From positions 124,001-188,000 of the forward strand of contig CANMIH010000007.1 of assembly GCA_947497905.1 (NCBI GenBank): 64,000 nt of DNA, written 5' to 3'. The DNA is from an uncultured Pelagimonas sp. Lineage in GTDB: Bacteria > Pseudomonadota > Alphaproteobacteria > Rhodobacterales > Rhodobacteraceae. The notes beneath the pieces are model-generated. The model worked only from the letters and a program-made list of their open reading frames with translations. It was not told where the DNA came from and made no database searches. Positions 26,125 through 34,700 of the stretch are shown in pieces (the stretch's first letter is position 1; every line of letters starts with the position of its first letter). The position numbers and the translations under genes were made by a program.

Positions 26125-27072
26125 TTAGATTGGAGGTGCTGCGCGCGCAGTGACCAACTGTTTAGATATGACCCTTTCGCGATGGATCATGTACAGCCCG
26201 GCACTGATGATGATGGCAATACCAAGCAGGCTAAGCATGTTCGGGAAGTCATTGAAGACAAGATAGCCGAACAGAGCCGCTATCGGCAGCTCAAAGTATT
26301 GCAGGGGAGCTAATGTGGCTGAAGGGGCAAAGGAAAGGGCATAGGTCACCATCATGTGGCTCACCGTCGCAAAAAATCCCGCCCCCAGAAGCCACTACAA
26401 CGCGAGATCTGCCGGCCAAACGGGATCGAACAGCTCGGAGCCGGAACCTTGGGCAGCTATCAGCACTGGAATGCAAAACAGACTGGCGATCAGTCCAGTG
26501 TGGAATTGCAGAGCCACAGGATGCATCCGGCGCGACAATCCTCGCGTCACAAGAATGTAGAAAGCGAAGGCTACTGCAGTACCAAGAGGGATAATGGCAA
26601 CCATGCCAAAAGCCGTGAAACTAGGCTGGATAACGAACAAAACCCCGATAAATCCCACAAGCGCCGCCCCGACACGACGAGGACCGACATCCTCACCAAA
26701 ATAGAATTTTCCGACCAGCAAGACTATGAACGGGGCCACAAACACGATTGCCAGCGCGTCGGCGAGAGGCATCACACGGATCGCTGAAATGAAGCAAAAA
26801 GTAGCAAACAACAAAAGTAACGAGCGGGTCGCGATTGCCAATAACTGACCGCGTGCCACACTCAGCGGCAGCCCGATTATCCAGATGAACGGTGCCATCA
26901 ACGCGCACTGCACTATAAAGCGAGCTGCGGTAATCTGCCCTACAGGTACGCTGGTCGATGCGAGTTTCGCAGCGACATCCAGCAAAGGGGCAGTCAAGCA
27001 AAATCCAAGCATCAGAGCAACGCCTGCCAGGATGGGATCCGTAGATTGAGGTATGGAAGCAGTGGTGGTCAT
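26125..27072 (-). pseudogene. EamA/DMT-family permease interrupted by one amber codon
   Basis: The frame from MTTTASIPQS (ATG at 27072) to the C-terminus RVISKQLVTARAAPPI is continuous and about 315 codons long, except for a single in-frame TAG at 26395-26397 (context PADLAL-stop-WLLGAGFFATVSHM). Ten hydrophobic segments arranged as two EamA repeats are seen across the stop. It would have been a drug/metabolite-type exporter. An alternative start after the stop gives only the last three helices. One base change would restore the gene, so inactivation looks recent. Confidence 0.85.
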
Positions 27073-27716
27073 TCCATCATGTTGAAATGTCGTCCAATGC
27101 GTGTCTGTTCTCAATGCGACACCAGGCCAAAGTCTCGTAATCCCTAAGCTCTGGTTGGATTTGATCTCGTGCCTGCGGCGAACGTCTACTTCGAGGGAGC
27201 GCATTGCTGCGCGCGGAAAGTGATGGGAATGGCTAGAAAGGGCCGTTCGCGGCGGGAGTTCAACGAACTGCCCTCAACTATGCAAAGTCTACTTCCTGCG
27301 CATCGCTGCCATTGGTGCGGTCGCAGCAGCTGGCTGGTCGACCGCAGCACATCAGCCAGAGGTTTACGGAGGCGTCCAACTTTGGCACTTACGACGATTG
27401 CCCGTCCGTCTGCGACAAAGTCTCGGCCATTGAGTCCGAATGCAATTCCGACCCGCCGAAGGCGGGGAAGAACGCGGCAATACCAATGATCTCAGACCAA
27501 CCGTCACGCAGATGGCGGAAAGCTTCGGCCTCGAATACGATAACTTAGCCGATCTCAGAGCACCTATCTCACAGCTTTAAAACAATTGCAGCTTCTTGTT
27601 CGCTGGGTTTCCAACGCGAATACTATCCGCGATGCAACCCTGACCGCCGTCGAATTCGAACCCATAGGTTTTGACAACAGGCTTAGCCGATCGGGCAGGC
27701 CTTTTGCTCCACTTAA
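27073..27716. other. Decayed intergenic zone between the dead permease and IS5
   Basis: No intact gene is visible. A plus-strand stretch ending near 27579 reads as a coherent tail (DLRPTVTQMAESFGLEYDN, then LADLRAPISQL and stop) and may be the end of a lost gene. A 60-nt segment at 27245-27306 recurs at 40758-40820. The rest shows nothing recognisable. Confidence 0.4.
27245..27306. repeat. Dispersed repeat, copy 1
   Basis: This segment, containing GGCGGGAGTTCAACGA and TATGCAAAG, matches 40758-40820 at roughly four of five positions. Both copies lie in IS-rich debris, so it is probably a remnant of the same mobile element or of a flank carried with one. Confidence 0.5.
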
Positions 27717-28074
27717 GGCTTTGTTGCATAGATCACCTGAGAGGATTTATTTCGTGAATCCAGTATGATAGCTGGAGGTCATGCGCAGCTGGGCCCCAAC
27801 AAAATATGAGACCACAAACTGGTCGGCTTACAATGACAGGCTGAAGCGTCGCGGATCGTTGTCAATCTGGTTTGATCCTGAGCTGGTTTGGGTACCGCCG
27901 CTGAGCGGCACGCGCAGCCGTAGACAGAGTTTCAGTGATACTGCAATCCAAGCATACCTTACGCTGAAGGTGCTGTTCGGGATACTGCTCCAGCAGACAA
28001 CCGGTTTTGTACAAAGCTTGTTTCGGTTGGTTGGATTGGATTGGGATGTGCCTGATTACAGCACGTTGTGCCGT

Positions 28075-28121
28075 CCCACCGCTCGGCAGGCGATTTGCTT
28101 TGCCAACCTGCCGAGAAGGGT
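28075..28121. repeat. Palindromic insert 1 in the IS5 transposase
   Basis: A 44-47 nt segment separates DYSTLCR from QKTLNVSLPY. It forms a 9-bp perfect outer stem CTCGGCAGG/CCTGCCGAG (28082-28090 with 28107-28115). Its centre, TTTGCTTTGC followed by AAC and CTGCCG, resembles the reverse complement of the insert at 50646-50685 in the unrelated IS3 orfB. Confidence 0.7.
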
Positions 28122-28184
28122 CAGAAGACTCTGAACGTGAGCTTGCCCTATCGGCGCTGTTCCGGCCCGCTGAACCTTTTGATC

Positions 28185-28224
28185 CCCTCCCGGGCATTGA
28201 TGTGCAATACCCTGCCGGGCTGTG
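28185..28224. repeat. Palindromic insert 2 in the IS5 transposase
   Basis: Exactly 40 nt whose removal rejoins the codons for LNLLI and DSTGIK. It is bounded by CCCGG and CCGGG and holds an inner CATTG/CAAT stem. Its right half (CCTGCCGGG) resembles the right half of insert 1. Confidence 0.7.
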
Positions 28225-28689
28225 GATAGCACTGGGATCAAATCCGAGGGCGAGCGTGAGTGGAACGCCCGCAAGCATGGTGGCCCCAAGCGCCGGCCGC
28301 CAATGTCGCTCGGACCAATGGCGCGACTATGGCTTGCGACGCAAGATACACATTGGATTGACGAGGAAACGCTGAAGGCTCGAGCCGTTGAAGTCACCAC
28401 CAGCAATGTCGGTGATGCGCCCATATTACCCGAGTTGCTCAACCAAATTCCAGCCGATCAAACCATCGGGTCAGTGACCGCAGATGGTGCCTATGACACG
28501 CGCAAATGCCATGACGCGATTGCCGCCCGCAAGGCCGATGCCGTCATACCGCCGCGCAAGAACGCCAAGTCCTGGAAACCCAACAGCGCCGGGGCCATCG
28601 CCCGGAACGAAGCGGTCAATGCATCACGATATCTGAGCCGGGCCATTTGGAGGCGATGGAGCGGATACCACCGCCGGAGCCGCGTCGAG

Positions 28690-28740
28690 ATATGAGGAGG
28701 ATCAGAAAATGATCCGCGGGATCATTTTCCCGACGATTGG
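28690..28740. repeat. Palindromic insert 3 in the IS5 transposase
   Basis: The core GAAAATGATCC-GCG-GGATCATTTTC (28705-28729) is a perfect 11-bp hairpin. Flanks (GAGGAGGAT before, TTTTCCCG after) align with those of the 50337-50383 insert in IS3 orfA, which also has a 25-nt GAAAA…TTTTC palindrome. It splits RSRVE from the following transposase C-terminus. Confidence 0.75.
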
Positions 28741-29136
28741 ATGAACTGCAGCAAGCGTCTTGGCCAATCCCTGATGGCAAAAGACTAAGACCGTCAGGTC
28801 GCGGAAATTCAACTCCCGGCGCCGTCCTCAACCGCTACACCGCTCTTGGCATACCTGTTACTGAGGGCGTAGGCTAAATCTGTCCGGCGAAAGGGGAAGT
28901 GCGGTCACTCCCCTATTTGTGCAACAGAGCCGTGTTGAAGCGTCGTTTTGCAACAGGGCCATTCGCTTGTATCGATTTCTATTTGCCGCAGAAGATTTGG
29001 TAGGAACCGTCGCACTTTGCTCACAAGTCGTGAAATTCAGGCCATGTTGGCTAGAAGCAAACGCAGGATATTCGCGAATTATCATATCAGCGCGCAGCCA
29101 GCCTCGGTAAACGCAAGAATGTTTGCAGTTCCCTTC

Positions 29137-29928
29137 CTACGCGTCGTCCCTAAAGCTTGGTGTGCGTCTTTCGAGGAATGCGGTCATGCCTTCTTGTTGT
29201 GCAGGAAGGCCATAAAGCGCGTGATACATTTGTCTCTCGAAACGCACCCCGGATTGCAGGCCGACCTCTTCTGCTTCGTTGACGCAGGCGCGGGCCATCA
29301 TCACGATATCCTTGGCATAGTCGGCGATGGTTTCCGCCACCTCAAGCGCGGTTTGCTGTAACGTTTCGTCCGGAACAACACGGCTGACTAGACCCATCGA
29401 TAAGGCTTCAGACGCTTCGATCATGCGACCCGTCAGGATCATATCCATCGCACGGGCGCGGCCGACCAACCGCGTCAGCCGTTGCGTCCCACCGATGCCA
29501 GGAATGCATCCGATTTTGACTTCAGGCTGGCCGAATTTAGCGGACTCGGTGGCAAGTATGACGTCACACATCATCGCAACCTCGCAGCCACCTCCTAGGG
29601 CAAATCCGGATACTGCGGCCACTTTCGGCGTTCGCAGCGCTGCAAAAGCGTCCCAGCCAGCGAAAAAGGCGCTGTCATACATGGATGTATAATCCTGTGT
29701 ATTTAGCTCAGCGATATCGGCGCCCGCGGCAAAAGCCCGATCATTGCCGGTCAGGATGAAACAGCCGACATCAGGATCGCGGTCGTGGGAGGAGGCGCAG
29801 TCCAGCACCTCCTCCATTACTTGCGTATTCAACGCGTTCAGCACTTTCGGTCGATTGAACCGAATGATGATCACGCGACCCTTTTGTGAGACTTCAATCG
29901 TTTCATAGGCTTTGGATGCATCCAGCAT
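29137..29928 (-). CDS. Enoyl-CoA hydratase/isomerase family protein
   Basis: The ATG at 29928 (MLDASKAYETIEV) follows the upstream stop by one nucleotide, giving 263 residues; a longer frame to 29982 overlaps the upstream gene. Crotonase marks are GRVIIIRFNRPKVLNALNTQ, the oxyanion-hole segment DRAFAAGADIAEL and the VSGFALGGGCEVAMMCD motif with GQPEVKIGCIPGIGGTQRL, which carries both catalytic Glu positions of true hydratases. It probably hydrates a 2-enoyl-CoA. Third gene of the adenylation-enzyme/membrane-oxidoreductase operon, so its substrate may be a CoA ester produced by that system. Confidence 0.88.
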   Translation of the reverse strand: MLDASKAYETIEVSQKGRVIIIRFNRPKVLNALNTQVMEEVLDCASSHDRDPDVGCFILTGNDRAFAAGADIAELNTQDYTSMYDSAFFAGWDAFAALRTPKVAAVSGFALGGGCEVAMMCDVILATESAKFGQPEVKIGCIPGIGGTQRLTRLVGRARAMDMILTGRMIEASEALSMGLVSRVVPDETLQQTALEVAETIADYAKDIVMMARACVNEAEEVGLQSGVRFERQMYHALYGLPAQQEGMTAFLERRTPSFRDDA

Positions 29929-29929
29929 A

Positions 29930-31246
29930 TCAACTATCCCATATGGCACCAAAGGCAGGGATGCCTCGGCGTTCCATGTCATAAATCACTCGCTGCGTCA
30001 GCTTTTGGTTTGAGATGACGATGACGGCTTCGGCACCGGTTTCTTTGATCGCTTGCAAAGCGAGCGTTGAAAGGTCTGGCTTACCGCGTTCGTCTGTGTC
30101 CCAGATCAAAGGATCGTCTGTGTTTGCCTCGATTTCATCCACAAGCTTGTCGCCATAGGTTTTGCGTGGGCTGCGAGTTGACCAGATCAGCTTGTTCGGC
30201 ACTTCATGCGCCAACAGATGTGGCAGAATTGGACCGATGCCGCTGCCTGTGCCGACATAGACGACTTTTTTGAACAGAACTTCGATCCGCGCGACGCCCG
30301 ATGTTGTGATGCCCTTTACCCAGACTTTGTCAGGCGGGTTGTCGATAAACTGGCCCGTCCAATCGCCCGCACGGCTGATCACCAGTCGGTACCCATCCTC
30401 GCCAGGCGTGGGGATGTTCGCGAAGGAATGCCATTCCCGCAATGGGTTGAGACTCAGTGAATTGGACGACCCCGCAAAAGGTGTATCGCCATAGTTGAAC
30501 CGCACCACGACCGCGTGGTTGGAGGATTTTTCGACCTCAATTGGCACTTTCTTGAGCGTCATCCAGGGTGAAGCAATGGACAGTGTAATCACACATAGCA
30601 GCCAAAACGCGAGGCTGGATGTTATTGGTACCCCCGCATCACGGACCATCGCAGCGTTATGCGCCCAGAACAATGCCAGAAGCGTCCACCCGGCAAAGCG
30701 GTGCACATGCTCGAACCGATTGTGGAATTTCTGACGTATCGGACCAATCGCTGTTGCGATCATGAGCGTCATCAAGCCAACCATCGCAGCCGACAAGCCG
30801 AGCGTCAGGCTGGATGTTTGACCGACCCCGTTCACCTCATTCGCGACGAGCCCAAACAGCAAAAATGCAAACCAAACGGATCCTGCTACGGCCCCGCCAG
30901 AATGAAGCCCACCAAAGTGGAAGATCTTGCCCGCGCCCCAGCGTATCCACAGCGGCCAGCTGGTGGGAATGCGGGTCGCTGCCCAAAACAGCACATTTAC
31001 CACCCGTTGTTGTCGGATCAGAATTGCAAGCGTGAAATTTATAAGCGCAATCTGAGCAATCGCTGCGACGTCAAATGCGCCGTCCGTAACCCATGACCTG
31101 TTTGCAAGCCCGCTTCCAAACACCCAAAGGTTAGCAAGGGCCACCACTGCAGCAAGTCGCCTGTATTCGATGACCGATGGGTGACGGGTGATATCACGGA
31201 AGTTGAACCGCCGAGGAGGGTCTAATTTAATCGTCTCCGTGGTCAT
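29930..31246 (-). CDS. Integral-membrane ferric-reductase/TmpA-like oxidoreductase
   Basis: The ATG at 31246 overlaps the preceding stop (ATGA) and gives 438 residues, more credible than the long frame to 31420. About six membrane helices (residues 35-235) contain paired histidines (FHFGGLH; HRFAGWTLLALFWAH) like heme-ligating ferric-reductase domains. The C-terminal half is an FNR-like FAD/NAD(P) module (VYVGTGSGIGPILPHLLAHE; LIWSTRSPRKTYGD). It resembles the fungal TmpA-type membrane flavoproteins, some of which I recall being linked to adenylation domains, matching the upstream gene. It likely passes electrons across or within the inner membrane. Partner and product are unknown. Confidence 0.72.
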   Translation of the reverse strand: MTTETIKLDPPRRFNFRDITRHPSVIEYRRLAAVVALANLWVFGSGLANRSWVTDGAFDVAAIAQIALINFTLAILIRQQRVVNVLFWAATRIPTSWPLWIRWGAGKIFHFGGLHSGGAVAGSVWFAFLLFGLVANEVNGVGQTSSLTLGLSAAMVGLMTLMIATAIGPIRQKFHNRFEHVHRFAGWTLLALFWAHNAAMVRDAGVPITSSLAFWLLCVITLSIASPWMTLKKVPIEVEKSSNHAVVVRFNYGDTPFAGSSNSLSLNPLREWHSFANIPTPGEDGYRLVISRAGDWTGQFIDNPPDKVWVKGITTSGVARIEVLFKKVVYVGTGSGIGPILPHLLAHEVPNKLIWSTRSPRKTYGDKLVDEIEANTDDPLIWDTDERGKPDLSTLALQAIKETGAEAVIVISNQKLTQRVIYDMERRGIPAFGAIWDS

Positions 31247-32850
31247 TCTGCCGCCTCCGAAGCTACGTTCCCCAAGGCTTGTGCGGCCATATCCAATAGA
31301 AGACGTTTGTCTAGCTTTCCTCGCGTCGTTTTGGGAAGCTGATCCATTGGCAGGACAACCTTTGGACAGCAATAGTATGGTAAACTCTGTTCCACGCGGT
31401 CGCGCGCCTCGATCGGGCACACATGACCGGGGCTGACAAAGGAAACCAAAGTGCGGTCATCAAATTTAAGCGTCACCGCCTGATCGCAACCGTCTGTGGC
31501 CTCCAACGCGCGCGACACGCCATCCAGCTCGACCCGAAACCCTTTGATTTTGACCAGGTCATCAACGCGCCCGAAATGCAACAATTCACCAGTTTCGGTC
31601 CAGGCTCCTAAGTCGCGCGTGTTGAACATCATATGTCCGGGCCGGAACGGGTCGGCCTTGTAGCGCTCCGCATTCAGCGCGGGGTTCGCAATGTATCCGG
31701 CAGTCACACAATCTCCACCGGCCCACATCACACCGCGCGCGCCAAACGGAACGGGGTTTAGATCTTCGTCCAACACGTAGACGGTGTTGTTCGGCGTCGG
31801 CTTGCCAATCGTCAGATGGGCCTTATCCGGCGTGTGCAACATCGCTGTATTGATGATGGTCGTCTCAGTTGGCCCACAAGAATTATAGAAGTTACAAAAA
31901 CTTGCCCATTTGTCCGCCAGCGGGCGTGGGCAGGGTTCACCGGCTACAGCGGCGGTTCTCACCTGCTGGCAAGCCTCGGTGTCGAGCTGTCCCAGAATAG
32001 AGGGCGTAGCAATTAGAATATCGACACGGCTTGCCGTTTCTTGGATGTCCGATCCGCGAATAACAAGCGTTGCCCCATTCGTTAAGGCGCCCAGCGTTTC
32101 CCATGCGGCCATGTCAAAAGCAATTGATAGGATTTGACCGACTCGAAGCCCGGGTCTCATACCCAAATCGCCCGGAGCGGTTTGCAGGATGTTGCAAAGG
32201 TTTCGATGGGTAACCTGCACGCCATTCGGCACGCCGGTCGTGCCCGAAGTGAAAAGGACCATGCAGATATCGTCGGGTTCAAGCGGGCTTTGGGCGGTCC
32301 AACGGGACGCACTTGAGTCGGCAAGCAGATCATCTAGCACAACCTGAGTTTGTCCATCGACGGTTGCGAACTTGTTTGCACACTCGGTGATTGTCATAAC
32401 GACCCTGGCATCCGTCACTTTCGAGATATGAGACAAAGCACTGTCCGTTGCGACACCAACATGTTGCGGGATGTAATATGCGCCAAGCTTCATACAGGCG
32501 AAAATGCCGACCACCATCGGAATAGAGCGTTTCAGATAAAGCCCAACGCCGTCTCCGCGACCTATGCCCAACTCCGAAAGATGCTGTGCGACACGTGCGG
32601 CAGCGTCATCCAATGCGCCATAGCTGATGGTCTCGCCTTCGCATTCGACTGCAATCGCATCAGGCTGAACACGCGCAAAATGTTCAAACCCCGACAGGAT
32701 GGTTTGAAACCTCGGTCTCGTATGCGGTCCAAATCCAAATCGAGCAAACCAGTCTTCTGGTACTTCGTTGTGCCTCCCTTCCCTGTCAGAGGTGTGAAGA
32801 GCGGACGGATGGGGTCGAGCGAATGAAGTCGCGGTTTCAGATTGCGGCAT
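31243..32850 (-). CDS. Stand-alone adenylation (AMP-binding) enzyme, NRPS-like
   Basis: The ATG at 32850 with GGGAGGTG upstream gives 535 residues. Core motifs are VLFTSGTTGVPNGVQVTHRN (A3/P-loop, about 200), YNSCGPTETTI (A5, about 320), TRDLGAWTETGELLHFGRVDD (A7-A8, about 405) and the catalytic-Lys region TTRGKLDKR near the C-terminus. No carrier or condensation domain is attached, so it activates a carboxylic or amino acid as adenylate for CoA, an amine or a separate carrier. Co-transcribed with a membrane oxidoreductase and an enoyl-CoA hydratase. The substrate is not readable from the pocket by eye. Confidence 0.85.
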   Translation of the reverse strand: MPQSETATSFARPHPSALHTSDREGRHNEVPEDWFARFGFGPHTRPRFQTILSGFEHFARVQPDAIAVECEGETISYGALDDAAARVAQHLSELGIGRGDGVGLYLKRSIPMVVGIFACMKLGAYYIPQHVGVATDSALSHISKVTDARVVMTITECANKFATVDGQTQVVLDDLLADSSASRWTAQSPLEPDDICMVLFTSGTTGVPNGVQVTHRNLCNILQTAPGDLGMRPGLRVGQILSIAFDMAAWETLGALTNGATLVIRGSDIQETASRVDILIATPSILGQLDTEACQQVRTAAVAGEPCPRPLADKWASFCNFYNSCGPTETTIINTAMLHTPDKAHLTIGKPTPNNTVYVLDEDLNPVPFGARGVMWAGGDCVTAGYIANPALNAERYKADPFRPGHMMFNTRDLGAWTETGELLHFGRVDDLVKIKGFRVELDGVSRALEATDGCDQAVTLKFDDRTLVSFVSPGHVCPIEARDRVEQSLPYYCCPKVVLPMDQLPKTTRGKLDKRLLLDMAAQALGNVASEAAE

Positions 32851-32875
32851 AATGCACCTCCCGTGTATCATCTAA

Positions 32876-32906
32876 TTTGATGATGGGAAAATTTCCCATG
32901 ATCAAA
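32876..32906. promoter_or_regulatory. 31-bp near-perfect palindrome between divergent genes
   Basis: TTTGATGATGGGAAA meets its near-perfect inverted copy (…TTTCCCATGATCAAA) with one mismatch per arm. It sits 26 nt from the adenylation gene start and 59 nt from the DUF6502 start, in the 114-nt divergent promoter region. It is a good candidate operator, and the DUF6502 protein beside it is a plausible ligand. Confidence 0.6.
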
Positions 32907-32964
32907 ACACACTATTGTGAGCTTGCCTGAGTTTGCTTTATCTGGCGGAGGGACTAGTCTTTGA

Positions 32965-33819
32965 ATGAGCGGAAAATCGGGTACGGTCGGTGTGGCAAGT
33001 GAAGTGCAAACAGCAGTCGAAAGGATACTCGCGTCAATTCTTGCGCCCGTCTCCAAGATACTGATAAAAAACAATATAAACCTTTCAGTCGCCGTCGAGA
33101 TTCTGAAAGAAAGTTTGGTGAAAGGTGCCATCGAAGAAGGCGCGGATACCAATAGCTTGATCAGCCTAAAGACCGGTGTTCATCGCAAAGATGTCAATCG
33201 TCTACGTAACGCGAGTGACATCGAGTCGTCCGAAAAACCTCCCACCAAGGGGCTTGCGATCGTGTTGTCTCTCTGGGCCAACGATGACCGGTTCCGAGAC
33301 AACAAGGGTCAACCGCGCATTCTATACCGCAATGCGGCGGATGGGTTCGACAGCTTGGTCCGTGCCAGTAAAGTCGATATTGCCCCACCGACCGTCCTTC
33401 GGGAGTTGGCTACACAGAACCTGGTCCTTCAGCATGAAGATGGTGGGATCGAATTGCTTTCTCCGACATTCATCGCACAGATTGGTGACGCGGCCTTGAA
33501 GGCATTCGAAGCTACAGTTTCTGACCACCTACGCGTTGCAACCAACAATGTTTTGTCGGCGGCTGGATCGCCGCGCGATTTTGATCAGGTCGTTCGCTAT
33601 TCCCACCTGTCTAGCGCGTCTGTTGCGCGCCTCGAGGCGGAAGCACGTAAGCTTGCAAGTGAATACCTGGCGCATATGAATGCCATGGCACATAAGCTTC
33701 AAAGCGAAGACGACGCATCAGGCAATCTCTCAAATGGACGGTTTGTCTCGGGCGTTTTCGTCGCACCCAGCTTTGACCAAGCCACCACGACCTCGGCAAA
33801 GAAAGACAAAGACCAATGA
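32965..33819 (+). CDS. DUF6502 family protein
   Basis: The 284-residue soluble protein resembles DUF6502 proteins. The N-terminal LASILAPVSKILIKNNINLS segment and SLKTGVHRKDVNRLRN look like a degenerate DNA-binding or helix-turn-helix region; the C-terminus is acidic and flexible. Function is not established. Its stop overlaps the DUF5666 start by 4 nt, and it faces the adenylation operon across a 31-bp palindrome, so it may be the regulator of one or both operons. Confidence 0.7.
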   Translation: MSGKSGTVGVASEVQTAVERILASILAPVSKILIKNNINLSVAVEILKESLVKGAIEEGADTNSLISLKTGVHRKDVNRLRNASDIESSEKPPTKGLAIVLSLWANDDRFRDNKGQPRILYRNAADGFDSLVRASKVDIAPPTVLRELATQNLVLQHEDGGIELLSPTFIAQIGDAALKAFEATVSDHLRVATNNVLSAAGSPRDFDQVVRYSHLSSASVARLEAEARKLASEYLAHMNAMAHKLQSEDDASGNLSNGRFVSGVFVAPSFDQATTTSAKKDKDQ

Positions 33820-34700
33820 CAGCTAAGGCACTTTTCCGTCGGTTTTGCACAGTTACTTTTTGTGTACTGATTTCGATGACGGCGGCGCAAGCCGACGACA
33901 ATGAACGCGAAGGTGGTCTTTCTGGAACAGGCATCGTTGGCGAGATCACTGCCCTTGGCAGCATTATCGTCAACGGGCAATACATTGCCTTGGACGGCGA
34001 TCTCACCGTCTCATCTGCTCTTGGTCCGAAATCAGCAAATATGCTTGTCCCCGGTGACATCGTTGCCGTTGCGGTTGCCCTTGGAGAGACTGGTTGGACT
34101 GCCACTGCAATAACCCAAAAGTATGCTTTGGTTGGCCCGGTTTCCGAAAGCAGGGAAGGCAATTTTACTGTCCTGGGTGTTCCGGTGATATGGTCCGGTT
34201 CAGCGACACCCGGCACATGGGTTGCCGTCAGCGGTTTCTGGACTCGGGACGGCATCAAAGCAACGCGCGTTCAGGAAATCGATAAACGTGACACGGTCAG
34301 TCTGCACGGCAGTTATCGCGCGCCTTCGAATGACTCGGAAGCCTTGGTCGGAACGGTCGCGCTGAACGTAGCGCCTCTCCAGCACGCCGATGAAGGGGAT
34401 GTCATTCGGGTCACGGGTGTTTTGCAGGGCGACAACTTTGTGGTTACCGATATTCACAACGGGCTCTTCGAGCATCCCGTCGCGCTCGTGCTTGCTGAAG
34501 GATTTTTCACGAGCGTCGCTCCATCTGGCCACTACACGGTGGCAGGTAGCGGTTTGTCGGCCTACACTGAGAACCCGCAATCGGTCATGGCAGCTGAGCG
34601 CATCCGCGTGTGTGGATTTGAAGGCCGCTTGGGATCCCCTGAGGCACGCGATTTCGCTCAACAGATTGAGCGCCTCGGATGCCTCGATCAATTAAATTAA
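33816..34700 (+). CDS. Secreted DUF5666-type beta-barrel protein
   Basis: A signal peptide (RRFCTVTFCVLISMTAAQA, cut near residue 26) precedes repeated small OB-like segments of DUF5666 type: GTGIVGEITALGSIIVNGQYI, MLVPGDIVAVAVALGETGW, then VGTVALNVAPLQHADEGDVI. The 294-residue product is thus periplasmic or surface-exposed. DUF5666 and DUF6502 genes commonly travel as a pair; the shared 4-nt overlap here agrees. No catalytic motif is visible. Confidence 0.72.
   Translation: MTAKALFRRFCTVTFCVLISMTAAQADDNEREGGLSGTGIVGEITALGSIIVNGQYIALDGDLTVSSALGPKSANMLVPGDIVAVAVALGETGWTATAITQKYALVGPVSESREGNFTVLGVPVIWSGSATPGTWVAVSGFWTRDGIKATRVQEIDKRDTVSLHGSYRAPSNDSEALVGTVALNVAPLQHADEGDVIRVTGVLQGDNFVVTDIHNGLFEHPVALVLAEGFFTSVAPSGHYTVAGSGLSAYTENPQSVMAAERIRVCGFEGRLGSPEARDFAQQIERLGCLDQLN

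Larger units (their letters stand above)
27781..28877 (+). pseudogene. IS5-family transposase, broken by three palindromic inserts
   Basis: The N-terminus (APTKYETTNWSAYNDRLKRR; TLKVLFGILLQQTTGFVQS; DYSTLCR) and later parts (GSVTADGAYDTRKCHDAIAA; VIPPRKNAKSWK; ALGIPVTE) are recognisable. The chain is cut after DYSTLCR by an insert that shifts frame. A second 40-nt insert after LNLLI brings the frame back, and a third, 51 nt, with an in-frame TGA, follows RSRVE. Removing the second insert exactly rejoins LNLLI to DSTGIK, the expected catalytic-Asp region. A further stop follows SLMAKD. Not functional. Confidence 0.85.
27717..28931 (+). mobile_element. IS5-family (IS1031-like) element with disrupted transposase
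   Basis: Ends are GGCTTTGTTGCA (27717-27728) and its near inverted copy TGCAACAGAGCC (28920-28931), typical IS5 termini. The 1,215-bp length exceeds the roughly 1.0-1.1 kb usual for this group, and three short structured inserts account for about 130 nt of the excess. The transposase is broken, so it could only move in trans. Confidence 0.8.
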
